Both the position numbers and the translations under genes were made by a program. From the NCBI GenBank assembly GCA_026983795.1, contig JALSTI010000224.1, forward strand, positions 1-40,554: 40,554 nt of DNA, in the 5' to 3' direction. Source of the stretch: Melioribacteraceae bacterium (GTDB taxonomy: Bacteria > Bacteroidota > Ignavibacteria > Ignavibacteriales > Melioribacteraceae). Shown here piece by piece: positions 18,546 to 26,211 of this stretch; the first letter of the stretch is position 1; each line of letters begins with the position of its first letter. The notes under the pieces were generated by a model that saw only the letters and a program-made list of their open reading frames with translations, was not told the DNA's origin and ran no database searches.

Positions 18546-19817
18546 TTATGCATCTTTTTTTTGTATTACATTAAGTTCAACAAAATTTTTACTTAAATAT
18601 TTTTCCGTTACCGATTTTACATTTTCGGCGGTAACTTTTTCATAACGTCCTATATCATAAACAAACGAATTCGGCTCGTTTAAAAAGCAAGTATAATCGT
18701 TAATTTGATTAATAAGCGCATCAAGATTTTGTAAAGAGTACACATACGATGATTTATAAGCGTTAATAGATCGCCGGATTTCCTTTGCGGTTAACCCGTT
18801 TTTAATTATGTTTTCTATTTCTTTGAAAATTTCCGCTTTTATTGTATCGAGATCAATACCGGGTTTGGGAGTGGCTACTATTATAAACGATCCGTTAATT
18901 TTTGCCGAATATTGAAAAGCAGCTACATCTTGAGCTATTTGTTTATCGATAATTAAAGATTTATAAATCCTTGAGTTTTTAGTTCCGGTAAGAATATCGG
19001 CTAAAATATCCAAACTTGCATCGTCTTTTCCGTAACCTTTGTCGGATAACCAAGCAAGATATAATCTAGGTAGTTGAACATTATCTTCGTAAATTACTTT
19101 TTTATTTCCGGATATTTGTACGTCGGGAACGTTTAATTCCGGTAATGTCTTTTTATTCGGAATATCCTCGAAATATTTTTTTACAAGTTCTTTAGCTTCT
19201 TCAGTATCAAACTGACCACCGATAACCAAACTTGCATTTTGAGGACTGTAAAATGTGTTAAAAAAGTTTTTTACATCATCCAATGTATAGTTTTGTATAT
19301 CTTCCATCCACCCGATTGTTGGCCAACTGTAAGGATGATTTTTGGGATACAGTGCTGCGAATAGCTTTTCCCAGGCAAGTCCGTAAGGCTGGTTTTCATA
19401 ATTTTGCCTTCTCTCGTTTGAAACAACTCCTATTTGGTTATCCAATTTTTCTTGTGTTAGCGCGGGTAGCAAAAAGCCCATTCTATCGGATTCCAACCAT
19501 AAAACCATTTCAAGAAACGTTGCCGGAACCGATTCGTAATAATTTGTACGGTCTATACTTGTCGAACCGTTTAAATTTCCGCCCGCTTCTTGAATATAAC
19601 GGAAATGCATTTCTTTGGGAACGTGTTCGGAACCTTGAAACATCATATGTTCGAATAAATGAGCAAGACCGGTTTTCCCGGGCTTTTCGTATGATGATCC
19701 GACTTTATACCAAATATTAACGGCAACAATTGGCAGGGATTTGTCCTGGTAAAGTACAACATCAAGATTATTTTTCAGTTTGAGTCTTTCGTATTCAATA
19801 TCCAAAATATTTTTCAT
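18546..19817 (-). CDS. M16 family zinc metallopeptidase, active subunit
   Basis: Pitrilysin-type peptidase of 423 aa with the inverted zinc motif HLFEH (H53, E56, H57) in GLAHLFEHMMFQGSEH and the downstream zinc-ligand glutamate in SNERRQNYENQPYG (E135). It also has the typical NLNGSTSIDRTNYYE block. The C-terminal half keeps NSRIYKSLIIDKQIAQDVAAFQ. Partner of the non-catalytic subunit at 16366-17727, the usual two-gene M16B arrangement, but here split by the NYN gene. No signal peptide visible. ATG at 19817. Confidence 0.92.
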   Translation of the reverse strand: MKNILDIEYERLKLKNNLDVVLYQDKSLPIVAVNIWYKVGSSYEKPGKTGLAHLFEHMMFQGSEHVPKEMHFRYIQEAGGNLNGSTSIDRTNYYESVPATFLEMVLWLESDRMGFLLPALTQEKLDNQIGVVSNERRQNYENQPYGLAWEKLFAALYPKNHPYSWPTIGWMEDIQNYTLDDVKNFFNTFYSPQNASLVIGGQFDTEEAKELVKKYFEDIPNKKTLPELNVPDVQISGNKKVIYEDNVQLPRLYLAWLSDKGYGKDDASLDILADILTGTKNSRIYKSLIIDKQIAQDVAAFQYSAKINGSFIIVATPKPGIDLDTIKAEIFKEIENIIKNGLTAKEIRRSINAYKSSYVYSLQNLDALINQINDYTCFLNEPNSFVYDIGRYEKVTAENVKSVTEKYLSKNFVELNVIQKKDA

Positions 19818-20026
19818 ATCTAAGTAAAAAAGTGTTCTGTAAAAAAGTTAATTAAATGAATTCACAAAACTAACAAAATAAAATTTAACGATGAGTTTTA
19901 ATTATAGGTTATTTGCGGTTAACCGTTGTAAGAATCCAAAGATTTTTAACATATTTTCAGAATTTAGATTTATTATGAACTTTGCAGGAAACAATCTTAG
20001 TTGTGGTTTACTATATTGTAATTTTA

Positions 20027-20051
20027 CAGGGAATGAAAATTTTGTTCCCTG
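20027..20051 (-). terminator. Hairpin after the phosphodiesterase gene
   Basis: 7-bp stem cagggaa/ttccctg with an 11-base loop rich in A and T, starting four bases after the stop codon of the minus-strand gene at 20055. Only a weak T run follows, so termination is plausible but not certain. Confidence 0.4.
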
Positions 20052-20054
20052 CAA

Positions 20055-21269
20055 TTATTTTAAAATAAATCCGATTCTGTCTAACTTTCCGTCAATATTG
20101 CTTCTGGGAATGATGTTAAAAATTTTGCAAAGCAAAGGATAAATATCAATATTCCAAACTGTACCGGTCCTGTAATTTTTTTTGAAATGCGGTCCTGTTG
20201 CAATAAATACGCCATGCATATCTAATTGATGATTATCATAACCATGGTTTCCTTTGGAATTCTGATTGATGAATTTTTTTAAAGAACTATTTGTAACAAG
20301 CGACCAGCCTAAATCCGCTACGACAATTATAGGAAAAATGAAAGGATTTTCAGAGTAATGAAAATAGTCCGGCATCTCGGCTCTTTTGTAAACTTTGTAA
20401 TGATTTTCATGTTTCTTTAAAACATTATAAACGGAATCAATTTGATACCCGCGGGGTTTAATTAACAAGAACGGTTTTTCACCTTCTATTTTGTAATTAA
20501 ATCCTTTTAATATTTTTTCAATATTAATTACTTTTTTGGGTGATATTTCGGTCATTCCATGATCGGACACAAGAATGATATCAACGCTGTCTTTCATTTT
20601 AATTTCCGTGAGTTTTTTATTTAAATATCCGATTACGGAATCCAATGACGAAATAGCGGAATTAACTTGTTGCGAATTTGGTCCGTACTTATGTCCGTTA
20701 TCATCGGTATCATGAAAATAGAGAGTAATAAAATGAGGTCTGACGTTTTGAGGAAGTTGCAACCAATTAATTACGCCGTTCACGCTTGTCTTATGCGGTC
20801 TATGGTGATCATATCTTTCGAAATAGGTCGGGTGCCTGTAACTCAAACGCTGTTCCGAGCCTGGCCAAAAGTAGCTGGCGGATATTATTCCCTGTCTTTC
20901 CGCCGTTGTCCAAAACGGTTCACCCAAATACCATTTACTGTTTCTTACGGCGTTGGTATCGCGTAATTTATAGACCTCGTCTGTAAACGGATTTATAAAA
21001 TGGTTTGCTATTATTCCGTGGTGATCGATATACATTCCGGTTATAATCGAATAATGGTTAGGAAAAGTTTTGGTAGGGAACGCCGGTTGCAGCGATGAAG
21101 CGGATACACCGTTTTGTTTCATTTTATCCAGATTAGGTGTAATACCTCTGTTTGCATAATCCCAACGAAAACCGTCAAAAGATATCAGCAGAACATAAGG
21201 TTTTGGTTGAGCTGTTAAAAAAGATGTAAAAATAAATAAGTAAAAATAAAAAGAGAGTATTTTTTTCAT
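20055..21269 (-). CDS. Ectonucleotide pyrophosphatase/phosphodiesterase family protein
   Basis: Exported alkaline-phosphatase-superfamily enzyme, 404 aa. Signal peptide MKKILSFYFYLFIFTSFLTA. Two-zinc site: D32 in LLISFDGFRWDY, nucleophile T68 in FPTKTFPNHYSIITGMYIDHHG, then HDTDDNGHKYG, VSDHGMTE and the final His in KGNHGYDNHQ. This pattern is that of NPP-type enzymes that hydrolyse nucleotide or lipid phosphodiesters in the periplasm or at the surface. The exact substrate is unknown. It lies downstream of the TonB-dependent receptor on the same strand, but a terminator lies between, so co-regulation is not implied. Confidence 0.92.
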   Translation of the reverse strand: MKKILSFYFYLFIFTSFLTAQPKPYVLLISFDGFRWDYANRGITPNLDKMKQNGVSASSLQPAFPTKTFPNHYSIITGMYIDHHGIIANHFINPFTDEVYKLRDTNAVRNSKWYLGEPFWTTAERQGIISASYFWPGSEQRLSYRHPTYFERYDHHRPHKTSVNGVINWLQLPQNVRPHFITLYFHDTDDNGHKYGPNSQQVNSAISSLDSVIGYLNKKLTEIKMKDSVDIILVSDHGMTEISPKKVINIEKILKGFNYKIEGEKPFLLIKPRGYQIDSVYNVLKKHENHYKVYKRAEMPDYFHYSENPFIFPIIVVADLGWSLVTNSSLKKFINQNSKGNHGYDNHQLDMHGVFIATGPHFKKNYRTGTVWNIDIYPLLCKIFNIIPRSNIDGKLDRIGFILK

Positions 21270-21525
21270 AATGTTCTCATTGAATATTTTGGTTGTTTAT
21301 TTAAGAAGTTTCTGATACTAAAAATAGATAAAATTTTCCCGTAAAATTTGCATTTAGATTGCAAAATTTACGGGATTTTTTTGTGCAAGATAAATAAAAT
21401 CCTCCGGAAAAGTTGGACTTAAAGTAAATATTAATTTATAAATGCCCAACTTTTTTACTTGCCTGCCTTGAAAGAAAAGGTTGAGAATTTTCATTTTAGA
21501 ACGGGTAAAAAGAAAAAACAAAAAA
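21270..21525. other. Intergenic region with two inverted repeats
   Basis: No gene. It holds a perfect 14-bp hairpin (separate entry, 21338-21374) and a looser pair aaagttgg ... ccaacttttttac (about 21409-21457). The promoter of the phosphodiesterase gene should be at its left end; none can be named. Confidence 0.5.
21338..21381 (+). terminator. Perfect 14-bp hairpin with plus-strand T run
   Basis: cccgtaaaatttgc (21338-21351), nine-base loop, gcaaaatttacggg (21361-21374), then ATTTTTTT. In form it is a plus-strand terminator, yet both flanking genes are on the minus strand, so there is no known plus transcript to end. It may end an antisense or small RNA, or be a leader structure of the phosphodiesterase gene. 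Confidence 0.5.
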
Positions 21526-21550
21526 AAAGTCCGGCGCAAAGCCGGACTTT
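21517..21550 (-). terminator. Intrinsic terminator of the TonB receptor gene
   Basis: Perfect 10-bp stem aaagtccggc/gccggacttt with a five-base loop. On the minus strand it is followed by a run of T (aaaaaaaa on the plus strand). It lies 25 bases after the receptor stop codon. Strong. Confidence 0.92.
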
Positions 21551-21574
21551 AATATTATAGCCACTTAATTAATT

Positions 21575-24277
21575 TTAGTAGCGTACGGAAATTCCAAGAT
21601 TGAATGATCTTGGTAAACCAAGAAATACTTCGGCTGCATCAGCTTGATGTGGATGAACAATTTTATGATTGACCCTGTATGCATTAAATCTACTGTTATC
21701 AACAGCATCTTGAACGTAAATTTTATCGAACAAGTTAAAGATATGACCGAAGATCTGGAAGTTAGTACCGCCCAAATTAAACAGATTAAGAGTAGCATGT
21801 AAATCTACCAGACTATAAGAAGGAGCTTTCCAACTTTGTCCTCTGTCTGTAGGATCTGTTCTACTTGTTGGTTCCCAATCGGCGTAGAAGTTATCATAGA
21901 ATTTATAAACGAGTTGTGCGCTAAATCCTTTGAATGGGAATACGGTAGCAGATAAAGCCAATTGAGTTTGAGGTGCATCACCAACTTTAAGATCTTTAAT
22001 GTAATAATTAAAATTCTGGTTTGGTGTATTTGGATCATTATAATCTTTAAATGTTCCTTGTACATCATCTGTATATTTCCAATTACCGAAAGAAGCTGCT
22101 GCGTCTAATCTGAAATATTTACTGGATTGATAAGCGCCCTCAAATTCAAGTCCGGAATGTCTGGAATCAACGCCTTGTAAGAAAATAAGCGCTTCGTCTC
22201 CGTTTGCTTTTCTAACGGAAATTGAATTAGCTCTATCTTTCCAAGTTGTATAGTAGAAATTTCCTTTAAGTGTTAATGCTCCGTCAAGTCCCGTATAATT
22301 AACACCGGCTTCGAAACTAATGAATTTTTCATTTTTAGGTTCGGCAGCTTTCGTTCCGGTTCTATCGTCAATAACTTGATCGAATATTGGCACTTTGGAA
22401 ACGTAACCGGCATTTGCGAATACGTCAACTTGTTGCGTGGCTCTGTAACTTGCACCGCCCTTAAATTGGTAACCATTAATAAAATCGGTGGCTACATTTC
22501 TTTCGCCGCCGTTATCGCCTTTTCTGAAATGATCGGTATAGTTATATTTAATCATAGACCAACCGGCGGTTGCATAAGCTGTTAGAAGATCTTTTGTATA
22601 TTCGCCTTGTGCATAAGCGCCTAACCAGCTTACATCATTTGTATTGTTATAAGCAATTTTATCGCCTAAGTGGGTTTGTCTGTTTGGGTGGAATTGATCG
22701 GAATTATCTAAATAATAGCTGCCGCCCAAAAGGTCTCTAACTTCCCTGTAATGGTCTATCGAAGCGATTCTTCCGTCAATACCGAAAGAAGTTTTGATGT
22801 TGTCGTTTACTTTATAATAAGCTTTGGAAATAATTCCCCAAGTCCATTGATCGTTACGACTGTTTCTTAAAATACCCAAGGAACCTGTACTGGAAGTATC
22901 GTTTCTGGCGATTGTTGCATCCCAATTAGCAACTCTGGAAGGACCCGAATAATCCCACACAATATGTCCTAAGGTTCCGGTACCGCCGCCGGTTCCGCCT
23001 GACCAATATGCAGTTGTATACAAACTGAATTTTTTAGAGAATTGAGAATACCAGTTTAAGTTTACAATCGGTTTATGGAAAAAGTTTTCTCTTTCATTAA
23101 TGAAAGTAGGGTTATATCTTTGATGAGGACCACTTTTTGAACCGAAAAATAAACTTTCGTTGTAATAAACATGTCCGTTATAAGAAGAACTAACAGAATT
23201 CCAGTTTTCATTATAAAATCTTCCCGCAGAAGCTTGAGGGAATTTATCAAGAGCTGCTTGCGAGTAGCCAAGTTCCTTTGCGAATTCATGACTATATGCT
23301 GCAATATTTTGTTTGTAAAGGTTTTGTCCGTGAAATTGAGGTGCGCCTAATGCATAAAGCTCAATTCTGTTTTTATCATTAATATTGTAACTGGCACCAA
23401 AGTAATATGCCCATGCATCTGTCCAAGTTTTATCAATAAAACCATCGCCGGTTTTACGTACAATTGTTGCACTCATTGCATATTTACCGTTTACCAAACC
23501 CGTATTGGCAGAAACAGTAGTTTTTCTAAAGTTTGCATTACCAAACTCTTGTTTTAATTTATATCCGGGTTTAGCGGCAGTTGGATCGGTTACAATGTTC
23601 ATTGTTCCACCGATAGAAGGAGTAGCTAAGTTGACTGCGCTTAATCCTCTTTGAACCTGGATAGAAGAAGTAGCATCTCCAACGCCATCCCAGTTAGACC
23701 AATAAACCCAACCGTTTTCCATATCGTTTACAGGAACGCCGTTAATCATAATAGCTACGTTTCTTTGATTAAAACCACGAACGTTAACTCTCGCGTCGCC
23801 GGCGCCGCCGCCTTGTTGTGTTGCATAAACTGAAGGCGTAGTGTTCAAAACCATGGGAACATCTCTCGATCCTAATTTAAACTCCATGTCTTTTTTGTCA
23901 ACATTAGTGAAAGCAACAGGAGTTTCTCTTTCTTTTGCTCTGTCGGCAAGAACAGTTACGGATAATGAAAACTCATGCTCTTTCATTGGGAAGTCAAGAG
24001 TCATATTGTTTGTAACGTTTACTTTTGATTCTACCCTTTCAAAGCCAACGTAACTGCAAACTATTGTATAAGAACCCTTATCCAGAGTTAATTTATATAC
24101 GCCGTTTGCATCGGAAGCCGCACCAATAGTAGTTCCTTTTACATATACATTGGCTCCAACAAGTTTTTCCCCGTTTGCTGCATCTGTTACTGTACCCGTT
24201 ACGGTATATTTCTGAGCAAATGCAACACTAGAAAAAAATAGGAGAAAAAGGACGAAATTTTTGTACACTTTTGTCAT
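21575..24277 (-). CDS. TonB-dependent outer-membrane receptor
   Basis: 900-aa outer-membrane transporter. Signal peptide MTKVYKNFVLFLLFFSSVAFA; carboxypeptidase-regulatory-like domain (about 23-105: YTVTGTVTDAANGEKLVGANVYVKGT...GVYKLTL); plug domain (about 110-235, with VNVRGFNQRNVAIMINGVPVNDMENG and NLATPSIGGTMNIVTDP); then a 22-strand-type barrel ending in the aromatic NLGISVRY. Imports an unknown ligand using TonB energy. No SusD partner gene is adjacent, which argues against a SusCD glycan system. A long AT-rich leader separates it from the divergent kdsC; strong terminator downstream. Confidence 0.94.
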   Translation of the reverse strand: MTKVYKNFVLFLLFFSSVAFAQKYTVTGTVTDAANGEKLVGANVYVKGTTIGAASDANGVYKLTLDKGSYTIVCSYVGFERVESKVNVTNNMTLDFPMKEHEFSLSVTVLADRAKERETPVAFTNVDKKDMEFKLGSRDVPMVLNTTPSVYATQQGGGAGDARVNVRGFNQRNVAIMINGVPVNDMENGWVYWSNWDGVGDATSSIQVQRGLSAVNLATPSIGGTMNIVTDPTAAKPGYKLKQEFGNANFRKTTVSANTGLVNGKYAMSATIVRKTGDGFIDKTWTDAWAYYFGASYNINDKNRIELYALGAPQFHGQNLYKQNIAAYSHEFAKELGYSQAALDKFPQASAGRFYNENWNSVSSSYNGHVYYNESLFFGSKSGPHQRYNPTFINERENFFHKPIVNLNWYSQFSKKFSLYTTAYWSGGTGGGTGTLGHIVWDYSGPSRVANWDATIARNDTSSTGSLGILRNSRNDQWTWGIISKAYYKVNDNIKTSFGIDGRIASIDHYREVRDLLGGSYYLDNSDQFHPNRQTHLGDKIAYNNTNDVSWLGAYAQGEYTKDLLTAYATAGWSMIKYNYTDHFRKGDNGGERNVATDFINGYQFKGGASYRATQQVDVFANAGYVSKVPIFDQVIDDRTGTKAAEPKNEKFISFEAGVNYTGLDGALTLKGNFYYTTWKDRANSISVRKANGDEALIFLQGVDSRHSGLEFEGAYQSSKYFRLDAAASFGNWKYTDDVQGTFKDYNDPNTPNQNFNYYIKDLKVGDAPQTQLALSATVFPFKGFSAQLVYKFYDNFYADWEPTSRTDPTDRGQSWKAPSYSLVDLHATLNLFNLGGTNFQIFGHIFNLFDKIYVQDAVDNSRFNAYRVNHKIVHPHQADAAEVFLGLPRSFNLGISVRY

Positions 24278-24692
24278 AAAGCATCCCTTTTTTTGTTATA
24301 AATTAAATTAATTAGTAGCGAAATTTAACAATAATTAAAAAGTAGTCCAATTTTTTTATCGAATTAACAAAAACTTAATATTGGACATTAATAAAAATTT
24401 ATTTTACCTTCTAAAAAGTAAGTCAATTTTGTCAAAATTTATACGAATATAATTTTAATTCAAATTATTGAGACAATTGTGTATTTTTATCAATTGCTCT
24501 TTGTTAACAACATTTAAAATACAAAATGTTGACGAATCTCAAAAGATTTTTTAAAATTTAATTTTACTATCTTTACCCAATAAAAATGCTTAATTTCTTC
24601 GTTTTTAAGTTAAATATTGATAATCTGCTTGAAATTTAGCGTTTTCCCCAGATAATTAAAAATTTTTCACTTTTCCGGGTGAGGTAAAAAAA
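24278..24692. other. Divergent promoter region, TonB receptor / kdsC
   Basis: 415 bases, very A+T-rich, without a gene. Holds an 8-bp inverted repeat caacattt/aaatgttg (24508-24531). The receptor ATG is preceded by AAAGGG, the kdsC ATG by GTGAGGT. No recognisable riboswitch or Fur box was found by eye. Promoters for both genes must lie here. Confidence 0.5.
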
Positions 24693-25202
24693 ATGACATT
24701 TACAGATAAAAATATTCTAAAAAAATTAAAAGGAGTTCGACTTGTTATAACCGACGTTGACGGTGTTCTTACCGATGGCGGTTTGTATTATTCGGCTGAG
24801 GGTTTGGTTATGAAAAAGTTTAATGTAAAAGATGGAATGGGTACAAAACTTTTAAGTGATATAGGAATTGAAACAGGTATTATTACAACGGATGGCGAAA
24901 CTTCGGACTTAATAAAAAAACGTGCGGAAAGACTTAAGCTATCGTTTTTATATACGGGAATATGGGATAAAGAGATTAAGTTGAAAGAAATTTGCACCGA
25001 AAAAAAAATTTCACTTGAAAATGTTGCCTTTATTGGTGATGATGTAAATGACCTTTCTATTATAAATGATGTAGGTGTTTCTTTTGCGCCCAGCGATGCC
25101 GCTGCCGATGTTCGGGATGCAGTAGATGTAGTATTGAGCAAAAAAGGCGGAGAGGGAGCCTTTAGAGAACTTGCCGATTTAATTATAAAAGCCCAAATGT
25201 AG
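24693..25202 (+). CDS. kdsC: KdsC-type HAD phosphatase (KDO-8-phosphate phosphatase)
   Basis: 169-aa capless HAD phosphatase that makes 3-deoxy-D-manno-octulosonate for lipopolysaccharide. Motif I DVDGVLTDG (D21, D23), motif II TTDGE, Lys/DD motif IGDDVNDL, plus the tetramer signature FNVKDGMG and the C-terminal GGEGAFRELADLI typical of KdsC. A strong start: GTGAGGT before ATG. No kdsA or kdsB beside it. Sugar specificity is inferred from the family. Its stop overlaps a degenerate 21-bp palindrome related to those around the neighbouring transposase. Confidence 0.9.
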   Translation: MTFTDKNILKKLKGVRLVITDVDGVLTDGGLYYSAEGLVMKKFNVKDGMGTKLLSDIGIETGIITTDGETSDLIKKRAERLKLSFLYTGIWDKEIKLKEICTEKKISLENVAFIGDDVNDLSIINDVGVSFAPSDAAADVRDAVDVVLSKKGGEGAFRELADLIIKAQM

Positions 25203-25222
25203 GTTAACTTGCTAAATTGACC
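25202..25222. repeat. Degenerate REP-like palindrome
   Basis: ggttaacttgctaaattgacc, 21 nt, begins at the last base of the kdsC stop codon. It follows the 9-3-9 layout of the palindromes near the transposase, with two arm positions that would be G-U pairs in RNA. Confidence 0.5.
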
Positions 25223-25287
25223 AGACATTATCTTGTTATAAATTAAAGTAAACGGTACAACTATAAAAATCAACCAATTTAAAATAT

Positions 25288-25308
25288 GGACAACTTGGCA
25301 AGTTGTCC
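25288..25308. repeat. 21-bp REP-like palindrome, left copy
   Basis: ggacaacttggcaagttgtcc, perfect 10-bp arms around one central base. It lies just upstream of the transposase start and is identical to the copy at 26088, together with the flanking 'tat' and final 't' (25285-25309 equals 26085-26109). Confidence 0.92.
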
Positions 25309-25318
25309 TGTAAATATT

Positions 25319-26074
25319 ATGAAAACTTTTTATGAACGAAATCTTCCGCATTACACACCCGAAGGATATGTGTTTTTTGTTACTTCAAGATTAGCGGGTT
25401 CATTACCTAAAAGCGTGATTGAAAAATTGAAAAAAGAAAAACAGGAGAATGAAAAGCGTATCAGTGAGATTAAAAATCTAAAGGTTCGGAAAGAAGAATA
25501 TTACAAACAGCAGAAATTATATTTTTCTAAGTTTGATAATGCTTTAGATAGTTCTTCCCGAGGTCCTTATTGGTTAAAAAATGGAAGTGCTACTGAAATA
25601 ATAAGGGAAGCATTTCATTATAGAGATAAAAAAGTTTACCATTTATTTGCTTATACAATTATGCCTAACCATATCCATTTAGTGATTAAGCCTATTGTAG
25701 GTCAACATGCTATGTTGACCAAACAGAACGGTAATAAAACAAAACATAATTCCGGAAAATCAAACGGACAACTTGGAAAGTTGTCCTACAATTCTAATAA
25801 CAGACGGAATATAGGAAGGAAAAATCCTTCTCCTTATTTGCTGGGCGATATAATGGAATCATTGAAAGGATATACTGCATTTGAATGCAATAAAATACTT
25901 GATAGACAAGGACCATTTTGGCAGCATGAAAATTATGATCATGTTGTTAGGAATCAAGAAGAATTAGTAAGAATTATTAAATATATTGTGAATAATCCTG
26001 TTAAAGCAAAATTGTGTAAAACATCCGAAGACTGGAAATGGAATTATTATAATCCTGATTTAATTGGTTTATGA
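25319..26074 (+). CDS. REP-associated tyrosine transposase (RAYT, Y1 HUH family)
   Basis: TnpA_REP/IS200-like single-strand DNA transposase. The first ATG of the track lies inside a palindrome; the ATG at 25319 (MKTFYERNLPHYTPEGYVFFVTSR) is preferred, giving 251 aa. Motifs: HUH as PNHIHLVIK (H118, H120), catalytic tyrosine in LKGYTAFECNKIL (Y185), and FWQHENYDHVVRN, all in the usual order. Flanked by identical 21-bp palindromes 800 bp apart. Two more lie inside the gene (25700-25720, 25766-25786), encoding VGQHAMLTKQNGNKTKHNSGKSNGQLGKLSY between the HUH and Tyr motifs, a stretch normally short. The frame stays open. RAYTs are usually single-copy domesticated genes that spread REP sequences. 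Confidence 0.93.
   Translation: MKTFYERNLPHYTPEGYVFFVTSRLAGSLPKSVIEKLKKEKQENEKRISEIKNLKVRKEEYYKQQKLYFSKFDNALDSSSRGPYWLKNGSATEIIREAFHYRDKKVYHLFAYTIMPNHIHLVIKPIVGQHAMLTKQNGNKTKHNSGKSNGQLGKLSYNSNNRRNIGRKNPSPYLLGDIMESLKGYTAFECNKILDRQGPFWQHENYDHVVRNQEELVRIIKYIVNNPVKAKLCKTSEDWKWNYYNPDLIGL
25700..25720. repeat. REP-like palindrome inside transposase gene (variant)
   Basis: ggtcaacatgctatgttgacc, 9-bp perfect arms around gct. Compared with ggacaacttggcaagttgtcc, both arms changed together (a/t at arm positions 3 and 8), so pairing is kept. Flanked on the left by 'attgta', the complement of the 'tacaat' that flanks the copy at 25766 on the right: the two are in inverted orientation. Confidence 0.88.
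25766..25786. repeat. REP-like palindrome inside transposase gene
   Basis: ggacaacttggaaagttgtcc, 9-bp perfect arms around gga, followed by tacaat. Forms an inverted pair (BIME-like, about 98 bp) with the copy at 25700. Confidence 0.9.
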
Positions 26075-26087
26075 TAAATTGCGTTAT

Positions 26088-26108
26088 GGACAACTTGGCA
26101 AGTTGTCC
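26088..26108. repeat. 21-bp REP-like palindrome, right copy
   Basis: ggacaacttggcaagttgtcc, identical to the copy at 25288, 13 bases after the transposase stop, followed by tacaaaat. Confidence 0.92.
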
Positions 26109-26162
26109 TACAAAATAATTATCCGTAGTTTTTCTTGCCTAATTCTATCCAAATCTTTATAT

Positions 26163-26186
26163 TATAGTAAACAAATGTTTACTATA
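26163..26186. promoter_or_regulatory. Perfect 24-bp palindrome, candidate repressor operator
   Basis: tatagtaaac-aaat-gtttactata: 10-bp perfect arms and a four-base centre, 26 bases before the ATG of the truncated dnaE gene. No T run follows, so it is not a terminator. The place and form suit an operator. LexA is a guess, because DnaE genes of this type usually lie in SOS-controlled cassettes; I do not know the LexA box of this organism. Confidence 0.55.
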
Positions 26187-26211
26187 GTTGATCTATTTTT
26201 CTATACAAATT

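Noticed and set aside
21575-24277. SusC of a SusCD polysaccharide utilisation locus
   Set aside because: No SusD-like gene or glycoside hydrolase is adjacent, and the gene ends in its own strong terminator.
25285-26109. Complete insertion sequence bounded by terminal inverted repeats
   Set aside because: The outer 25-bp identical blocks are palindromes in direct order around a RAYT, not IS ends with target duplications. RAYTs are usually non-mobile single-copy genes.
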